Shown here: positions 1 to 11,636 of the stretch, piece after piece
Numbering within the stretch: position 1 is the stretch's first letter
Layout of the letters: every line of letters starts with the position of its first letter
Assembly (NCBI RefSeq): GCF_009727055.1
Contig: NC_052349.1
Location: 41,589,652-41,653,651, forward strand
DNA length: 64,000 bases
Source: Benincasa hispida
Lineage: Eukaryota > Streptophyta > Magnoliopsida > Cucurbitales > Cucurbitaceae
Direction of reading: 5' to 3'
Translations under genes and position numbers: made by a program
Notes under the pieces: generated by a model
The model's input: only the letters and a program-made list of their open reading frames with translations
Told to the model about the DNA's origin: nothing
Databases searched by the model: none

Positions 1-2
1 GT

Positions 3-1343
3 AAATTAAATGAGAATTCTGCTATGTTATGACACAAGCGTTTTGGTCACATCACTAAACAGAGAATTTAGAGACTTGTGTCAGATGGAATTCTTGATTC
101 CCTTGATTTAAGTAACTTCAACATTTGTGTGGAATGTATTAAGGGAAAACAGACAAACATAAGAAAATTAGGTGTCAACAAATGCTCAGACGTTTTAGAA
201 CTAATACATACAGACATTTGTGGTCCATTCCCTACGACCTCTTGGAATGGACAACAATATTTTATTATGTTCATAGACGACTATTCAAGATATGGGTACC
301 TATATTTAATTGATGAGAAGTCTCAATCCTTGGACGTTTTCAAGTCTTTCAAAGCTGAAGTTGAACTTCAACTTGGAAAGAAAATTAAGGCTGTCAAATC
401 TGATCGTGGTGGTGAATATTACGGTAGATATGATGGATCAGGTGAACAATGTCCAGGGCCCTTTGCTAAATACCTAGAGGAATGTGGAATCATCCCGCAA
501 TACACTATGTCAGGCAAACCCAGCATGAATGGTGTAGCGAAAAGGCGAAATAGAACACTTAAGGATATGGTAAGAAGTATGATTAGTCATTCTTCTCTAC
601 CAAAATCCCTTTGGGGTGAGGCACTAAAGACTGCAACATATATCCTTAATAGGGTACCTAGTAAAGCAATAGCCAAAACCCATTATGAGTTGTGGACAGG
701 AAAGAAGCCTAGTATTAGGCATCTTCACATATGGGGTTGTCTAGCTAAGGCTAGGCCTTATAAGCCTAATGAAAGAAAATTGGACTCAAGAACTATTAGC
801 TGCTATTTTGTTGGATATTTTGAGCACTCTCGGGGTTTCAAGTTTTATGATCCCACTTCTAGATCATTGTTTGAGACAGGAAATGCTAGATTCCTTGAGG
901 ATGTTGAGTTTAGGGGGGGGGGGGAAGATAACATAAGGAAAGTTGTCTTAAAAAAGGAGTTGGTTTCTTTTCCTCATGTGATTATAAATGATGTTCAGGC
1001 TCCAATTTCTGACTTCATTATTGAACCAATTATAGAACAAGAAAACATTGAAGTCCTTGTTGTTGAACCTGAAGTTCAAACTCAACAACCTCAAGAAGTG
1101 CCACTAAGAACTAGAGAAAGAAGAAGTGCAATTCCAGATGATTATATTGTGTTTCTTCAAGAACATCAGGATGATGTGGGCGTAATGGAAGATGATCCAA
1201 TCAACTTCCAACAAGCTTTACAATGTTCAAACTCTCAAAAGTGGATAAGTGCTATGGAAAAGGAAATAAAATCCATGAAAGACAATGACGTTTGGGAACT
1301 TGTCGAACTGCCATCAAGAGTGAAACCCATAGGTTGTAAATAG
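3..1343 (+). pseudogene. copia-1 GAG-pre-integrase and integrase, broken
   Basis: Integrase inserts the cDNA into host DNA. The reading frame carries the zinc-binding HHCC part (HKRFGH near 30-50, then CVEC at 129-140), the first catalytic Asp in HTDICGPF, the second in VKSDRGGEY, and the region NGVAxRRNRT, where the third catalytic acid normally sits. Here that residue is Lys (codon AAA, 540-542) instead of Glu. Upstream there are stops at 33-35 (probably a former Trp) and 63-65. The frame ends at a TAG (1341-1343) where copia proteins usually have Trp. A run of 12 G lies at 913-924. The longest open piece starts at 78. The loss of the catalytic Glu makes this integrase inactive by family knowledge. 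Confidence 0.9.
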
Positions 1344-2157
1344 ATATTTAAAACCAAAAGGGATTCACATGGCAATATCGAAAGATATAAGGCTCATCTT
1401 GTTGCAAAGGGTTTTACTCAAAAAGAAGGCATTGATTATAAAGAGACTTTCTCTCCGGTTTCATCGAAAGCCTCTTTTAGGGTAATCATGGCACTGGTAG
1501 CTCACTTTGATTTAGAGCTACACAAGATAGATGTAAAACTGTGTTTCGCAATGGGAACATTGATGAGATGATTTATATGGTGCAACAAGAAAACTTTATG
1601 TCTGATATTTCAAAGTCTATGGTGTGCAAATTAAAGAAATCCATCTACGGTCTCAAGCAAGCCTCTCGTCAATGGTATCACAAATTCCATGAAGTGATAA
1701 CCTCATTTGTTTTTTTAGGTGAACATTTGTGGAAGATTGTGTATATCACAAGTTCAGTGGGAGTAAATCAATCTTTCTGGTATTATATGTTGATGACATA
1801 CTCATAGCTAGTAATGATGTAGGTTTATTGCATGACACTAAGAGATTTCTCAAAAGAAATTTTAAGATGAAGGATCTTGGTGATACTTCTTTTGTATTAG
1901 GAATTGAAATACTGCGAGATCGTTCTCAAGGTATTTTGAGATTTTTACAAAAGAACTACATTGAAAAGATCTTGAGTAGATTTGGCATGAAAGACTGTGC
2001 GTCGGGAGATACCCCGATCGCTAAAAGTGATAAATTTCATTTAGGTCAATGCCCCAAGACCACACGCAAGACTAAGGAGATGCAGAAGGTTCCCTATGCA
2101 TCGGCTATTGGAAGTCTAATGTATGCTCAAGTATGTAGATATTGCGTTCATAGTTAG
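1344..2157 (+). pseudogene. copia-1 reverse transcriptase, frameshifted
   Basis: The frame after the TAG at 1341 continues with recognisable RT blocks (VAKGFTQKEGIDY, then ETFSPV). A frameshift near 1530, in the block that normally reads DVKTAFLNG, moves coding to the frame starting at 1541 (IYMVQQENF, KSIYGLKQASRQW). A second shift near 1720 moves it to the frame starting at 1729. The polymerase motif YVDD is intact at 1786-1797, followed by the MKDLG block. Together these pieces cover most of a copia RT but no single frame is translatable. Confidence 0.9.
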
Positions 2158-2735
2158 ATTGTTAGGCAGATATTTGAGTAACCCGAGGATGGATCATTGG
2201 AAAGCAGCCAAACGGGTTATGAGGTATTTACATAGAACAAAAGATTATATACTCACTTATCGGAGATCAAAAGTTTTAAAGATCATTGGGTATTCTGATT
2301 TTGATTATGCTGGATGTCAAGACACTTGCGATCCACTTCAGGCTATATCTTCATGTTGACTGGAGGAGCTGTATCCTGGAAAAGTGTTGAACAAACACTT
2401 ATGGCTTCTTCTACCATGGCTGTGGAGTTTATAGCATGTTATGAGGCATCCAATCATGGAATATGGTTGCGAAATTTTGTCACTGGGCTGCGGATAATGG
2501 TTGGCATAGAAAGACCACTAAAATTATTTTGTGATAATAAGTCGGCTGTGATGTATTCCAACAACAACAAAAACAATACGAAGTCAAAGCATGTAAATGT
2601 GAAGTTTCTGGTTGTTAAAGAAAGAGTTTAGAATGGTCAAATTTCGATAGAACACATAGGAACAAACTCTATGGTGGCAGATCCATTAACTAAAGACCAC
2701 CTAAAGTTTTTCATGAGCATGTTGCTCACATGGGT
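2123..2735 (+). pseudogene. copia-1 RNase H, frameshifted
   Basis: The RNase H domain degrades the RNA of the RNA/DNA hybrid. Visible blocks are the connection segment (DHWKAAKRVMRYL), GYSDFDYAG with a catalytic Asp, [16 protein letters not shown] after a frameshift near 2330, and LFCDNKSAV. The position that is normally EAEF/EAEY reads AVEF, so the first Glu is changed. A TAG at 2629-2631 lies where related elements usually carry Gln. The frame then continues (NGQISIEHIG, ADPLTK) to about 2735. Confidence 0.85.
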
Positions 2736-3183
2736 GTTAGTCATTTTTCTGATTCCATGGTTGAGTGGGAGTTTGTTATTGAGGATGTTCTTTGACCTAT
2801 TTTATTTATTTTCTATATAGAATAAAGTTGATGGTTTATGTTTTATTATCTGAACTTGTTTATCATGCATGCAATTTAGCATAAAGTTTTTTTTTAGAAT
2901 GATCTCATTAAGGAATTTAGACCAGTTGGAAACAGGCATGATCCAGATCACTTTGCATGTAGTTTCTATGCTATCCATCCATATTTGATCTATGTCATTG
3001 AATGTATTGGAATTGGTGATCAAGGAAGGTTTAGTTACAAGGGTAGTGACGACAGCCGCCTTGATTCCATGCTAATATAGAAGATGGACCAGATTGAACT
3101 AAAAGGGAATTCTATTATTGAAATAACATGTTTATGCGCGCTTAAGGTTTATGTGATTTAATTATATTAGGTACATAGACATA

Positions 3184-3198
3184 GCCCAAGTGGGGGAT
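3184..3198 (+). other. Polypurine tract of copia-1
   Basis: CCCAAGTGGGGGAT lies immediately before the LTR start TGTTAG. It matches the usual copia plus-strand primer form AAGTGGGAGATTG and fixes the LTR start. Confidence 0.85.
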
Positions 3199-3660
3199 TG
3201 TTAGACATATTTAAATAATAATATGTTTAAAGTATGGGCTATGTATGTGGATTAATAATTTATCACATTGGGTTATTTTATTAGATTGGTTCCTATTATG
3301 TGATCTAATTAATTAAGGCCCTAGATTCCTAATTGAGTATGGACTTAATGGGTAGAAGCTCATTCCTAGTTAATTAGGGTTTAATGGGAACCCTAATTGA
3401 ACTAGTATATAAAGAGACCTTAGGGCTATGGTCCCCGATATACCAAAACAATAAGCACTCAGTCTTTCTTAAATCCCATCTAGAGAGAGACCCCACTAAG
3501 GGCATTCGGAGTTTTGGTTGAGGAAGACCATAGTCATCCATCATCATCTTGAAGCTATTATCAATTTTGCATGGAATCCGGTGTGTTATTCTTGACAATT
3601 TGACATGAATGATCCTATGGCTTATCTATTCAATATAGATATAAAGAATTTATGCTAACA
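3199..3660 (+). repeat. 3' LTR of copia-1 (462 bp)
   Basis: It begins with TGTTAG just after the polypurine tract and ends with CTAACA, a perfect 6-bp terminal inverted repeat. It contains a TATA box (TATATAAA, 3406-3413), followed by the likely transcription start and R/U5 region. Its left partner is outside the window. Confidence 0.85.
3406..3413 (+). promoter_or_regulatory. TATA box in copia-1 LTR
   Basis: TATATAAA lies in the middle of the LTR, followed by AGAGACC. This is the expected place for the RNA polymerase II promoter of a copia LTR. In a 3' LTR it could also drive transcription into the flank. Confidence 0.6.
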
Positions 3661-4109
3661 AGAGAACCCCATTAGGGATTGAAACATCAAGAAATAAATT
3701 TAGAACATAAAGACACAACAAATTTTTTTAGAACAGAAAATGGGAGGTAGTAGCGTCGTGGAGAAGAGATTAGAGAGAAATTGGAGATTAGGGCAATAAA
3801 TATGAAAAGAAGAAATGAGGAAGAAATTTGAAAGCCAAAATATTGAAATAACCATGTTTAAAGCCAAGTGATTAGAGGTGGGAAAAAAATCAAAATTGAA
3901 ACAAGCCATAAATTCACTGACCACATTGTTGTAAAGAAAAATCTCGTAGACTTGCGAATAGAACGAGTTGAATGAAGTGCACAGGGCGGTGGACGGCGTT
4001 GTATGACTGCATCAGTTGGCGGTCGGAACACCATGGGCATCACGATTGCGGTCGCTAAACTATGGGGAACTAATGGGAGAGATGGAACTATCTAATGAGA
4101 GTGAGAGGT
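3661..4109. other. Flanking DNA, no gene seen
   Basis: AT-rich sequence between the copia-1 LTR and the hAT-like MITE. The short open frames on the - strand have no family features. Nothing else is recognised. Confidence 0.6.
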
Positions 4110-4712
4110 GTTGAGGGTAGAGGTGTTCATGGGTTGGATTGAAAGACTTTTTAGACTCAATCCAATTGTTACAACCCAAATAACCCTTATTAAAAAATGA
4201 ATCCAACCCAACCCAACCATGAAATATTTGGGTTGTGTTGGTTCGGGTTAATTGGGTCATTTATTTAGAATTTTGTTCTAAAAAGAAGTAAAACGTAAAT
4301 ATGTAAAAATCTAATTTAATTATTTTCATATATTGAATTAAGATGAACTACTCAATTTCAATTTATATAGTAAAAAGTTTCTTTCTAAAGTGCAAAGGAA
4401 CTACTTATAAGAGTTGTTGAAGAATAAATTATTCAAAAAATATTGAAATTAAATAAAATTAAATCAATATATGTATAAATAATTGTGTTATAAGTAACAA
4501 AAAAAATATATTTTTTTTAAGTTAATAATAAATTCGGGTTGGTTCAGGTTATATTAGGTGAACCCATAAACCAACCCAACCCATAAAATTTTCATTTATT
4601 TGAACCCAACCCAACCTAAATGAGTTAATAACCCAATCCAAACCGTACGAGTTGGGTTGGGTTGATCGATTTTTTCGGGTCATCGGGTTTTTTTAACACC
4701 CCTAATTGAGGG
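4110..4712. mobile_element. hAT-like MITE (4118-4704) with 8-bp target duplication
   Basis: The ends are inverted: TAGAGGTGTT on the left and AACACCCCTA on the right. The interior has mirrored GGGTTGG / CCAACCC motifs. Flanks are GTTGAGGG (4110-4117) and ATTGAGGG (4705-4712), an 8-bp duplication with one mismatch, the length made by hAT transposases. There is no coding capacity, so it is non-autonomous. Confidence 0.8.
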
Positions 4713-5465
4713 AAATAAGGGCACAATTTCAGTTTTCAAATATTTGCGCTCACGTCTTCTTTTTTATTTTCTCAATTTGAGCTTTCCCCCTTTTTTTTTT
4801 CTTTGCTTTTGAGTTTCCCCCCTCTCTTCTATAGTACAATTAATAAAAGGATATAAAGAAAGGCTATTAAAGGGCTTAGTTCTTGTACAAAGAATAGGTT
4901 ATTCTTTAGAGGAAGTAATATTGATTTAAGTTTCTAAACCTAAGTATATTGTTAGACATAATTCCATGAATTGACTAAAAAAATCTTAATGAAGTAATTG
5001 ATGGATTAACATCCTAGAACACTTCTACTCTGAAATTCATCTTTAGTTTCCCAAGTTTATTTAGTTTTCACAATTCTTCAACATTCAATTTTATTTCCTT
5101 AGCTAAAATTGATTCAATTCTTAAATAGATAAACAATAATTGTTAATTTGATCTCTGAGAACGATACTCGGCTTTTAAATTCATTTCACTATATTATAAC
5201 TTGACCACGTGCGTTTGCATGCTTGCATAAAAGGGAAAAACCTTGGTTGTGGTCGGATTTGTGCAGAAGCGTTGGAAATAGCACTCATTGACAAAACTCT
5301 CAATTGTTCAACATTCGATTTTATTTCCTTAGCTAAAAGTGATCAATTCTCAAATAGATGAACAATAATTATTAATTTGATCTTTGAGGATGATACTCAA
5401 CTTCTAAAGTCATTTCACTATATTATAATTTGACCACGTGCACTTCCATGCTTGCATCAAGTTTT
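4713..5465 (+). repeat. Probable 5' LTR (3' part) of gypsy element A
   Basis: The stretch ends with TTGCATCA directly before a tRNA-Asp-type primer binding site and a gag start, so it is read as the tail of a gypsy LTR. The left boundary was not found. It holds two imperfect copies of a block (5071-5225 and 5301-5462), offset by 230 bp, sharing CAACATTC, TTTCCTTAGCTAAAA and TTGACCACGTGC. Confidence 0.55.
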
Positions 5466-5483
5466 TACGCCATTGTTGGGGTT
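5466..5483 (+). other. Primer binding site of gypsy A (tRNA-Asp type, degenerate)
   Basis: TACGCCATTGTTGGGGTT resembles the plant Athila/Tat site TGGCGCCGTTGCCGGGGA with several substitutions. It lies between the LTR tail and gag, as expected. Confidence 0.6.
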
Positions 5484-5542
5484 TAAAATAATAGTTTTTG
5501 TTTAATATTCAAGAATTAGAGATATTCTAAACTAAGGGTTAT

Positions 5543-5750
5543 TTGTGTTCTAATCTTGTTTGGAGTTTTCTCTTGTACATACATCGTGATAAGGACACTA
5601 CTCTTTTGCCTTTTGATTCTGAAATCGAACATACTTTGAGGAGAAATCTTAGGAATAAGCAAGAAGTAAAAGAAAAGATGGCCGAAGAAGCGGAGAAGGA
5701 AATTAGGGATTATTCCAAACCAACCTAGAATCGTGAATGCTATTGCAAAC
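5543..5750 (+). pseudogene. gypsy A gag, N-terminal piece
   Basis: The gag polyprotein forms the virus-like particle. The open frame has the start seen in Athila-type gag (FDSEIEHTLRRNLRN, then IRDYSKP). After a stop reached through a frameshift, the neighbouring frame reads RIVNAIAN up to 5750, where solo LTR B is inserted. Removing B together with one copy of the 5-bp duplication joins it in frame to NFELQSVL at 10780. Confidence 0.75.
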
Positions 5751-6649
5751 TGAAGGAACTCTTATCAAATAGTACCTCTGAGCAGAAGCGGATCGTTCCA
5801 AACTCATTGTGACAGAGGTACCACATTTACATTCTAACATAACAGATATGCAATATACAACAAATTACTGGTATCCTTTCAAACTTAAACAACAAGAGAA
5901 CAAGAAATGCGTACCAGTTGAAGAACTCTTCTTCACCAAAAACTTGCTCTCGTCCAACGAACTGCTCCTCTCGCTCTCGCTGAAACAGCCAAGCAAATCG
6001 TTCACCAAATCACCATCGTCTACCCACAAATGGCCTCCACACGAACACAGCAATGGGGATGACACCACTACTTAGAACCTTCGGTATTCTCGGTGTGAGA
6101 ATCTAGGAGGTGTGGGCTCTGTTGGATTTGACAGAGGGAATGAGGAAACGAAGATCATATACCACGACCAAGCAAGTGGGAGAATATCGGGTCTATCGTA
6201 TAGACAATGTTTGATCGTTTAAGAAACGGTACACGATCATTTAGTAAATAGTTGCGATCATATAGACGATTGTTTAGTAAACGCTCAGGCACGTGATCAT
6301 TTAGGAAAGAGCTAGACGATCGTTTAGTAAATCCTATGCGATCATTTAGAAAGAAGCGTGCATGTATATGATCATGTATAAATGTTGAGTTATTGTGTAG
6401 GCTATCGGTTTGCTATGTGATAGATAGTATACAACTCGTGAGCGAATTCTCTGATCTCTTTGAAAAATGAAAACAATTTTCATTTTATTCTTTAGTTACA
6501 AACTGCATGAAACCTCCCACTATCACACGGTTACAGAGAAATTGGGCACAATTATCCTTTAATTGTCCAATTAAAAATAATAAATATAATCATATTATAT
6601 TCATTAACTTATGGTTTAATAACACATCATTTGCAATACATTAACCATA

Positions 6650-6895
6650 GTCTGTAAGCTAAAACGATCCATTTTTGGATTAAAACAAGCTTCAAGATCC
6701 TGGAATATAAGATTTGATACTGCGATCAAATCTTATGGCTTTGAACAGAATGTTGACAAACCTTGTGTATACAAGAAGATAGTAAACAAGACTGTAGCAT
6801 TTTTAGTTATTTATATTGATGATATCTTGCTCATTGGGAATGAGAAAAGTTTCCTTGCCAACATAAAGAGATGGTTAGCAACACTCAAATGAAAG
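6650..6895 (+). pseudogene. copia D reverse transcriptase, C-terminal half
   Basis: The frame reads SIFGLKQASRSWNIRFDTA, a block about 20 residues upstream of the active site, then VIYIDDILL. The active-site motif is YIDD (6822-6833) rather than the usual YVDD; both Asp are kept. A small frameshift near 6880 breaks the frame before the MKDLG block. Confidence 0.8.
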
Positions 6896-7782
6896 ATTTG
6901 GGTGATCCTCGATACGTTCTAGGAATACAGATCTTTCAGAATCGAAAGAATAGAACACTAGCACTATCTCAGGCATCTTATATTGACAAGATGTTGCCAA
7001 AATATAATATGCAAAATTTCAAAAGAGGTATGTTACCTTTTGGACATGGAATTTATTTGTCAAACGGACAGTCTGCTAAGACACCTCAAGATGTTGAGGA
7101 AATGACAAGAATTCCATACGCATTTGCAGTTGGGAGTTTGATGTACGCAATGTTATGTACACGCCCTGACATATGCTTTGCAGTTGGAATCGTCAGCAGA
7201 TTCCAATCCAATCCGGGACATAGTCATTGGACTGCTGTCGAAAACATTCTTAAGTATCTAAGGAGAACGAGGGACTATATGCTTGTGTATGGACCTAAGG
7301 ATTTGATCCTCACAAGATACACTGATTCTGATTTCCAGACTGACGTAGATTCAAGAAAATCTACTTCAGGATTAGTTTTCACTCTCAATGGAGGAGCTAT
7401 AGTTTGGAGAAGCATTAAGCAAAGTTGTATCACTGACTCCATAATGGAAGCAGAATACGTGGTTGCATGTGACGTTGCTAAAGAAGCAGTTTGGTTACGC
7501 AAATTCTTGACTGATTTGGAACTGGTTCCAAATATGCACCTACTTATCACACTGTATTATGACAATAGTGGTCCTGTTGCCAACTCGAAAGAACTAAGGA
7601 GTCACAAACGTGGAAAACATATTGAGAGAAAGTACCATCTCATCAGAGAGATCGTATACCGAGGAGATGTGATCGTCACAAAGATAGCCTCTGAAGACAA
7701 CCTTGCAAATCCATTTACAAAGGCCCTCTCAGCTAAAGTGTTCAAGGACCACCTAGTTGGACTAGGACTCCGAGTGATGTAA
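6871..7782 (+). pseudogene. copia D RT tail and RNase H, open to the natural stop
   Basis: An open frame of 303 codons covers MKDLGDPRYVLGIQIF (end of RT), the connection domain (AVGSLMYAMLCTRPDICFA) and the RNase H core. Catalytic acids are visible in YTDSDFQTD, EAEYVVA and YYDNSG. The C-terminus KIASEDNLANPFTKAL is typical of copia. The stop at 7780-7782 seems to be the native one because the purine tract follows about 110 bp later. No independent start codon is implied. Confidence 0.85.
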
Positions 7783-7893
7783 CCTAGAGCAAGTGGGAGA
7801 ATATCTATGGTATTAAAGATACCCTAGTTTATTGTATTTTTCCTTTATGTCTCTCAACATTGTATTGTATATATTTGTTCTCACTGAAGTTTT

Positions 7894-7909
7894 AGTCCAA
7901 GTGGGAGAT
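7894..7909 (+). other. Polypurine tract of copia D
   Basis: GTCCAAGTGGGAGAT directly precedes the LTR start TGTTGGGAATG. It is the canonical copia form and fixes the LTR boundary. Confidence 0.85.
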
Positions 7910-9798
7910 TGTTGGGAATGTCCTAAAACTCGCAGTTCGTGTTAAACATTCTATTTATCAATAAAATATTATTGAGTAACTTATTCAATAAAGTTGTTGA
8001 TTTTTCATTCTATTATGAAAATCAATAAACATATCCATGGCTATAGTGTGAATACTTTAATTTTATGTGGTGATATAAACAGGATCAAGTTAATAGTATA
8101 TAGCCTAAATGGTTTAATAAGTATATGGATGAAATTGGGTATCTCATTCTAGGAACACTATTGGATGCGGCCATTTTGTAGGTAATACAAATGATGTGAT
8201 CCACAGATCATTCATGTAGAGACATGTGAGTGGGGGCATCCTATGCAATGAGTTTGCATATAGATTGGACCACAAAATTGTCATTTTCCTTTATAACGAC
8301 CGTTTACTATTAAAACTAACTATTTCATTTTAAGTAACCTAGGTTAACTCGATCTTAATCCTGAGCTAGCTATGAACTCCTGTTTGTTCGGGATTATCCT
8401 TTGATCTGCATGACTGAGAGTAGTCCAATAGCACTGCTCAATAAGCCTTCCATTTTGGGATAAGACCAGATGAATAACTGGGGACATAGCTCTACAAGAT
8501 GGAATTCACTCCTACCCAATTTAGGGTTAGCAGATAGGTTGTTCTCTTAAGTACTGATCCCAAGTCTTGAACAATCGAGGCCCCGCCTTCTCATGATAAG
8601 AGAATGACTTGATTCATAAGTATTATGAATCAAATTGTTCATTAGAGGGTCAGTGGGAACTTAAGGAACGAGATGTATTCACAGGGGTAAAACGGTGAAC
8701 TTGACCCAGTTGTGATTATGAACAACCTGTGAAGGATCGACTTACTGATCATGGTTATATGAAGTGGACATAATATATCTACAGTAAGGGGAGTTCAATT
8801 ATGGGCTTCTGTGGAGTGACCCATTAGTTAATGAATGAGGGTTAATTCAGTATAATGAGTTTAGCCAATTAATCTCGGATCATTGGAGCCCATGATCTGT
8901 AGGTCCGCAAGGTTCCCCTACTATCTCGTAAATGGATTAGCTTTAGAGTAGTATGATAAATAAATTTGAAACCTTCAAATTAGAATTAAATGGAATAATA
9001 TAATTTATATTTAAATATGATTTAAATTTATGAAGGTGAATTTGTGTAAAATTAATTTAATATTTAATTAATTTAAGATTTGTGTATAATGAGTTGATAT
9101 TAAATAATTAGAATTAATTGAATTATTTAAATAATTATTTATTAATTTTAATAGAAAATTAATTTATGAAATTAATTTTACAAAAATAATTTATGAAAAT
9201 TAATTTCTGAAATTAATTTTACAAAATTAATAATATTTTTAATTTTAAAATCAAATTGATTTTTAGAAATCATTTAGTTTTTGAAAAATGACACAAAATG
9301 GAAATATGGTCTTTTCCATTATCATCTTCAACTTGCTCACACAAAACCCACTAAGTTAGGCTTCAATAACTCCAAGCATGAGCTGCATCTCACGTAGTTA
9401 TCTTCTTTGCATGATAGCCTACAATAAATAAAGAAGATTTGAGTGGAATTGGGGCATGCATTCAAAGAGTTTTTACAGAAAAATTCGGGTTGAAGAAATT
9501 ATTCTTCAAGTGGGTTGTAGCAGTGAGCTTCTCTCCAAGTTTCCTTTCGTTCAAGTTATTTTTCAGTCCCACAACTCATTCTAAAGCTCCAAGAGTATAG
9601 TAGGGAAGATCTTGAGATGGTTCACAACAAATTTCGGAGAAGATTACAGCTGATAATCAAGATCTTAAGGAGTTCTACAAAGGTATAAGTTCAAACCCTC
9701 TTGTAGTTGACGAGCATGCTTTAGTTACTGCCAAAATTAATGAATTAGAGTGCTTATTGATCCTTGTTGCTTTTGCTGCATGCTGATATACTCTTACA
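7910..9798 (+). repeat. 3' LTR of copia D (about 1.89 kb)
   Basis: It starts TGTTGGGAATGTCC after the purine tract and ends CTCTTACA, where B-type LTR sequence resumes. It is clearly homologous over its length to solo LTR H (34165-35945), sharing AACTCGCAGTTCGTG at the start and GAGCATGCTTTAGTT near the end. An AT-rich block of AATTAATTT repeats lies at about 9000-9290. Confidence 0.85.
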
Positions 9799-10779
9799 AG
9801 ATCCACCATTCGTTAACTACCAAACATTCCACTAAAGATTGACAACTGCACTCTTCTTACCACAGATATATTTTTGTGCCCATCGAATATAACCAATCAA
9901 CAGTACGATAACCCTTCACAGATGCTCATAAGTACAGCTAGACCAATTTACCGTTTTACCCCTGTAGTTACATCTAACTCTTTAAGTACCACTGATTCCT
10001 CTAATGAAGAATACAACATAATCCTACTATGTGTGGATGCCTCTCGGGCCATGAGAATGTGTGTGGTGCCACATCGTTCAAGCCCCGGAATCAACCCTTA
10101 AGCGAGCAATCTATCTACTTACCCCTGCTTCGGAGAAGGAGTGAATTCCATCTTGTGCACCTGAGTTCCCAGCTCCCAAATTAGACGAATCCCTAAAGTG
10201 GTGAGTCGGCGATTTGGCCACTCGCACTCATGCAAATCAAAGGACTGCCCTCAAAGGAAGGAGTTCCCAACTTACTCAGGATTAAGGTCATGATACCTAT
10301 GGTCATCCTAGTGAAGTGAAGTCTCTGTCATGAACGGTGTAATATAACGAGACGTTAACACTTCGTGGTCTGGTCTTATACAAACTCCTTTGTATAGGAT
10401 GCCCCCGCTCGCATGTTCCCACATGAATGATCAGGATCAGACCATCTGTAGTAAGTCACAACACTTGTAAGTTTCTACAAAGCAGGTCGCATCAGTAGCG
10501 TTACCAGGATAAGGTTTCCTTCCTATATTCGTATACTACAGACCATTTTGGTTATCAGTTAAGACATGATGCACTTGTATGTCTCAACATACATGCTTAA
10601 GTTACAAATGAAAACTAGGGATTTTAGTTTATTGGTTTGTGGTAAAGCAAACAAAACATCCAATGTTCATAGACAATAAGTGAAGAAAATATCATATATT
10701 ATACATCACAAGCGTTTGTTCAAAACTGTGTTTACAAACTATAGAACACGAGAGTTTAGGGCATAATCCCAACACAAAC

Positions 10780-11636
10780 AACTTTGAGTTGCAATCGGTG
10801 CTGATTCAAATTGCTTGGAAGAGCGCTTTTAGAGGATGCCCAATTGAAGATCCCCATAAGCATCTTAGATCTTTTCTTAAATTTGTGGAACAATCAAGAT
10901 CAATGGAGTTACTAATGATGCTATAATATTAAGACTGTTTCCTTTTTCTTTACAGGATAGAGCTAAGGATTGACTAGAGTGATACCTTTAAATAGCATCA
11001 CCACTTGGGAGGAGCTAGCTCAAGCATTTTTGAACAAATACTTTTCTCCTACTAAGTCTTCTAAATTAAGGTCAGGAATTGTTTTTTTTTTTTTTTTTCA
11101 ACAACCTAATGGGAAATTATTTGAATATTTGGAAACATACAAATATCTCATTAGGAAGTGCCATGTTGCAAATTTAATTTTTCTATGATGGATTAAATGA
11201 CAACACTAAAGCAATTTTAGATGCTACTTCTAAGGGACCTATTTTCTCAAAGACTGCTAGAGAGGCCTATACTATTCTACAAGACATGACCGCAACAAGA
11301 TATATAATTGGCTAAGTGAAAGGGCTTCTACCAACAAAGTAGCAGGACTATATGAAGTTGATGAGGTAAGTGCTATTAAAGCTCAATTGACCACAATTAC
11401 TAATGCTTTGAATAAATGGCCCAGAGGCAGTCAAGTACATAATTCATTATCCTTAGCCTCTCTAGCAGCTAAGGCAGCTGAAACTCAACAACTTTGGGAC
11501 ACACAAAATATTGAGACAGTTGATTATGTGGATAGAGCACAATATAGAGGCCAAAAAAAGTTTCCATACATTACCACCCAGGTTTCAGAAATCATGAATC
11601 CAATGCAAATAACAGGAATGTTTTGACCCTTCTAGG
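10780..11636 (+). pseudogene. gypsy A gag, middle and C-terminal part
   Basis: Sequence resumes with NNFELQSVLIQIAWKSAF and IEDPHKHLRSF, blocks of the Athila-type retrotransposon gag domain, then ITTWEELAQAFLNKYFSPTKSSKL in the frame starting at 10970. Stops and frameshifts are frequent (near 10920, 10965, 11185). A run of 17 T (11082-11098) sits in the coding region. The frame at 11387 shows a late gag segment. It is not translatable as one protein. Confidence 0.8.

Larger units (their letters stand above)
1..3660 (+). mobile_element. Ty1/copia retrotransposon copia-1, 3' half with 3' LTR
   Basis: The order GAG-pre-integrase, integrase, reverse transcriptase, RNase H, polypurine tract, LTR is that of Ty1/copia. 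The 5' LTR, gag and protease lie left of the window. The coding part is broken by stops and frameshifts, so the copy is dead. The 3' LTR runs from TGTTAG to CTAACA and begins right after a purine tract. The 5 bases after the LTR are AGAGA, which would be the target duplication, but its partner is outside the window. Confidence 0.93.
6650..9798 (+). mobile_element. Copia D: 5'-truncated element with complete 3' LTR
   Basis: The element starts abruptly inside RT (near the SIFGLKQAS block), runs through RNase H, a purine tract and a full 3' LTR, and lies inside solo LTR B. The 5' LTR, gag, protease, integrase and first half of RT are missing, along with some flanking B sequence. This suggests one deletion took both. 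The coding remnant is the best preserved in the window. Confidence 0.85.
5746..10779 (-). mobile_element. Copia solo LTR B (5751-10774), minus orientation, TSD CAAAC
   Basis: The + strand ends are TGAAGGAAC (left) and CCCAACA (right); read on the - strand this is TGTTGGG...TTCCTTCA, the same ends as the LTRs of copia C. Perfect 5-bp duplications CAAAC flank it (5746-5750 and 10775-10779). Only LTR sequence of this family is present, in two parts (5751-about 6649 and 9799-10774) split by copia D. A piece of about 0.3 kb, judged against the C LTR, is missing at the split. This is the signature of LTR-LTR recombination to a solo LTR. Confidence 0.85.

Noticed and set aside
7275..7550. - strand frame of 91 codons
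   Set aside because: Shadow of the copia D RNase H frame on the + strand.
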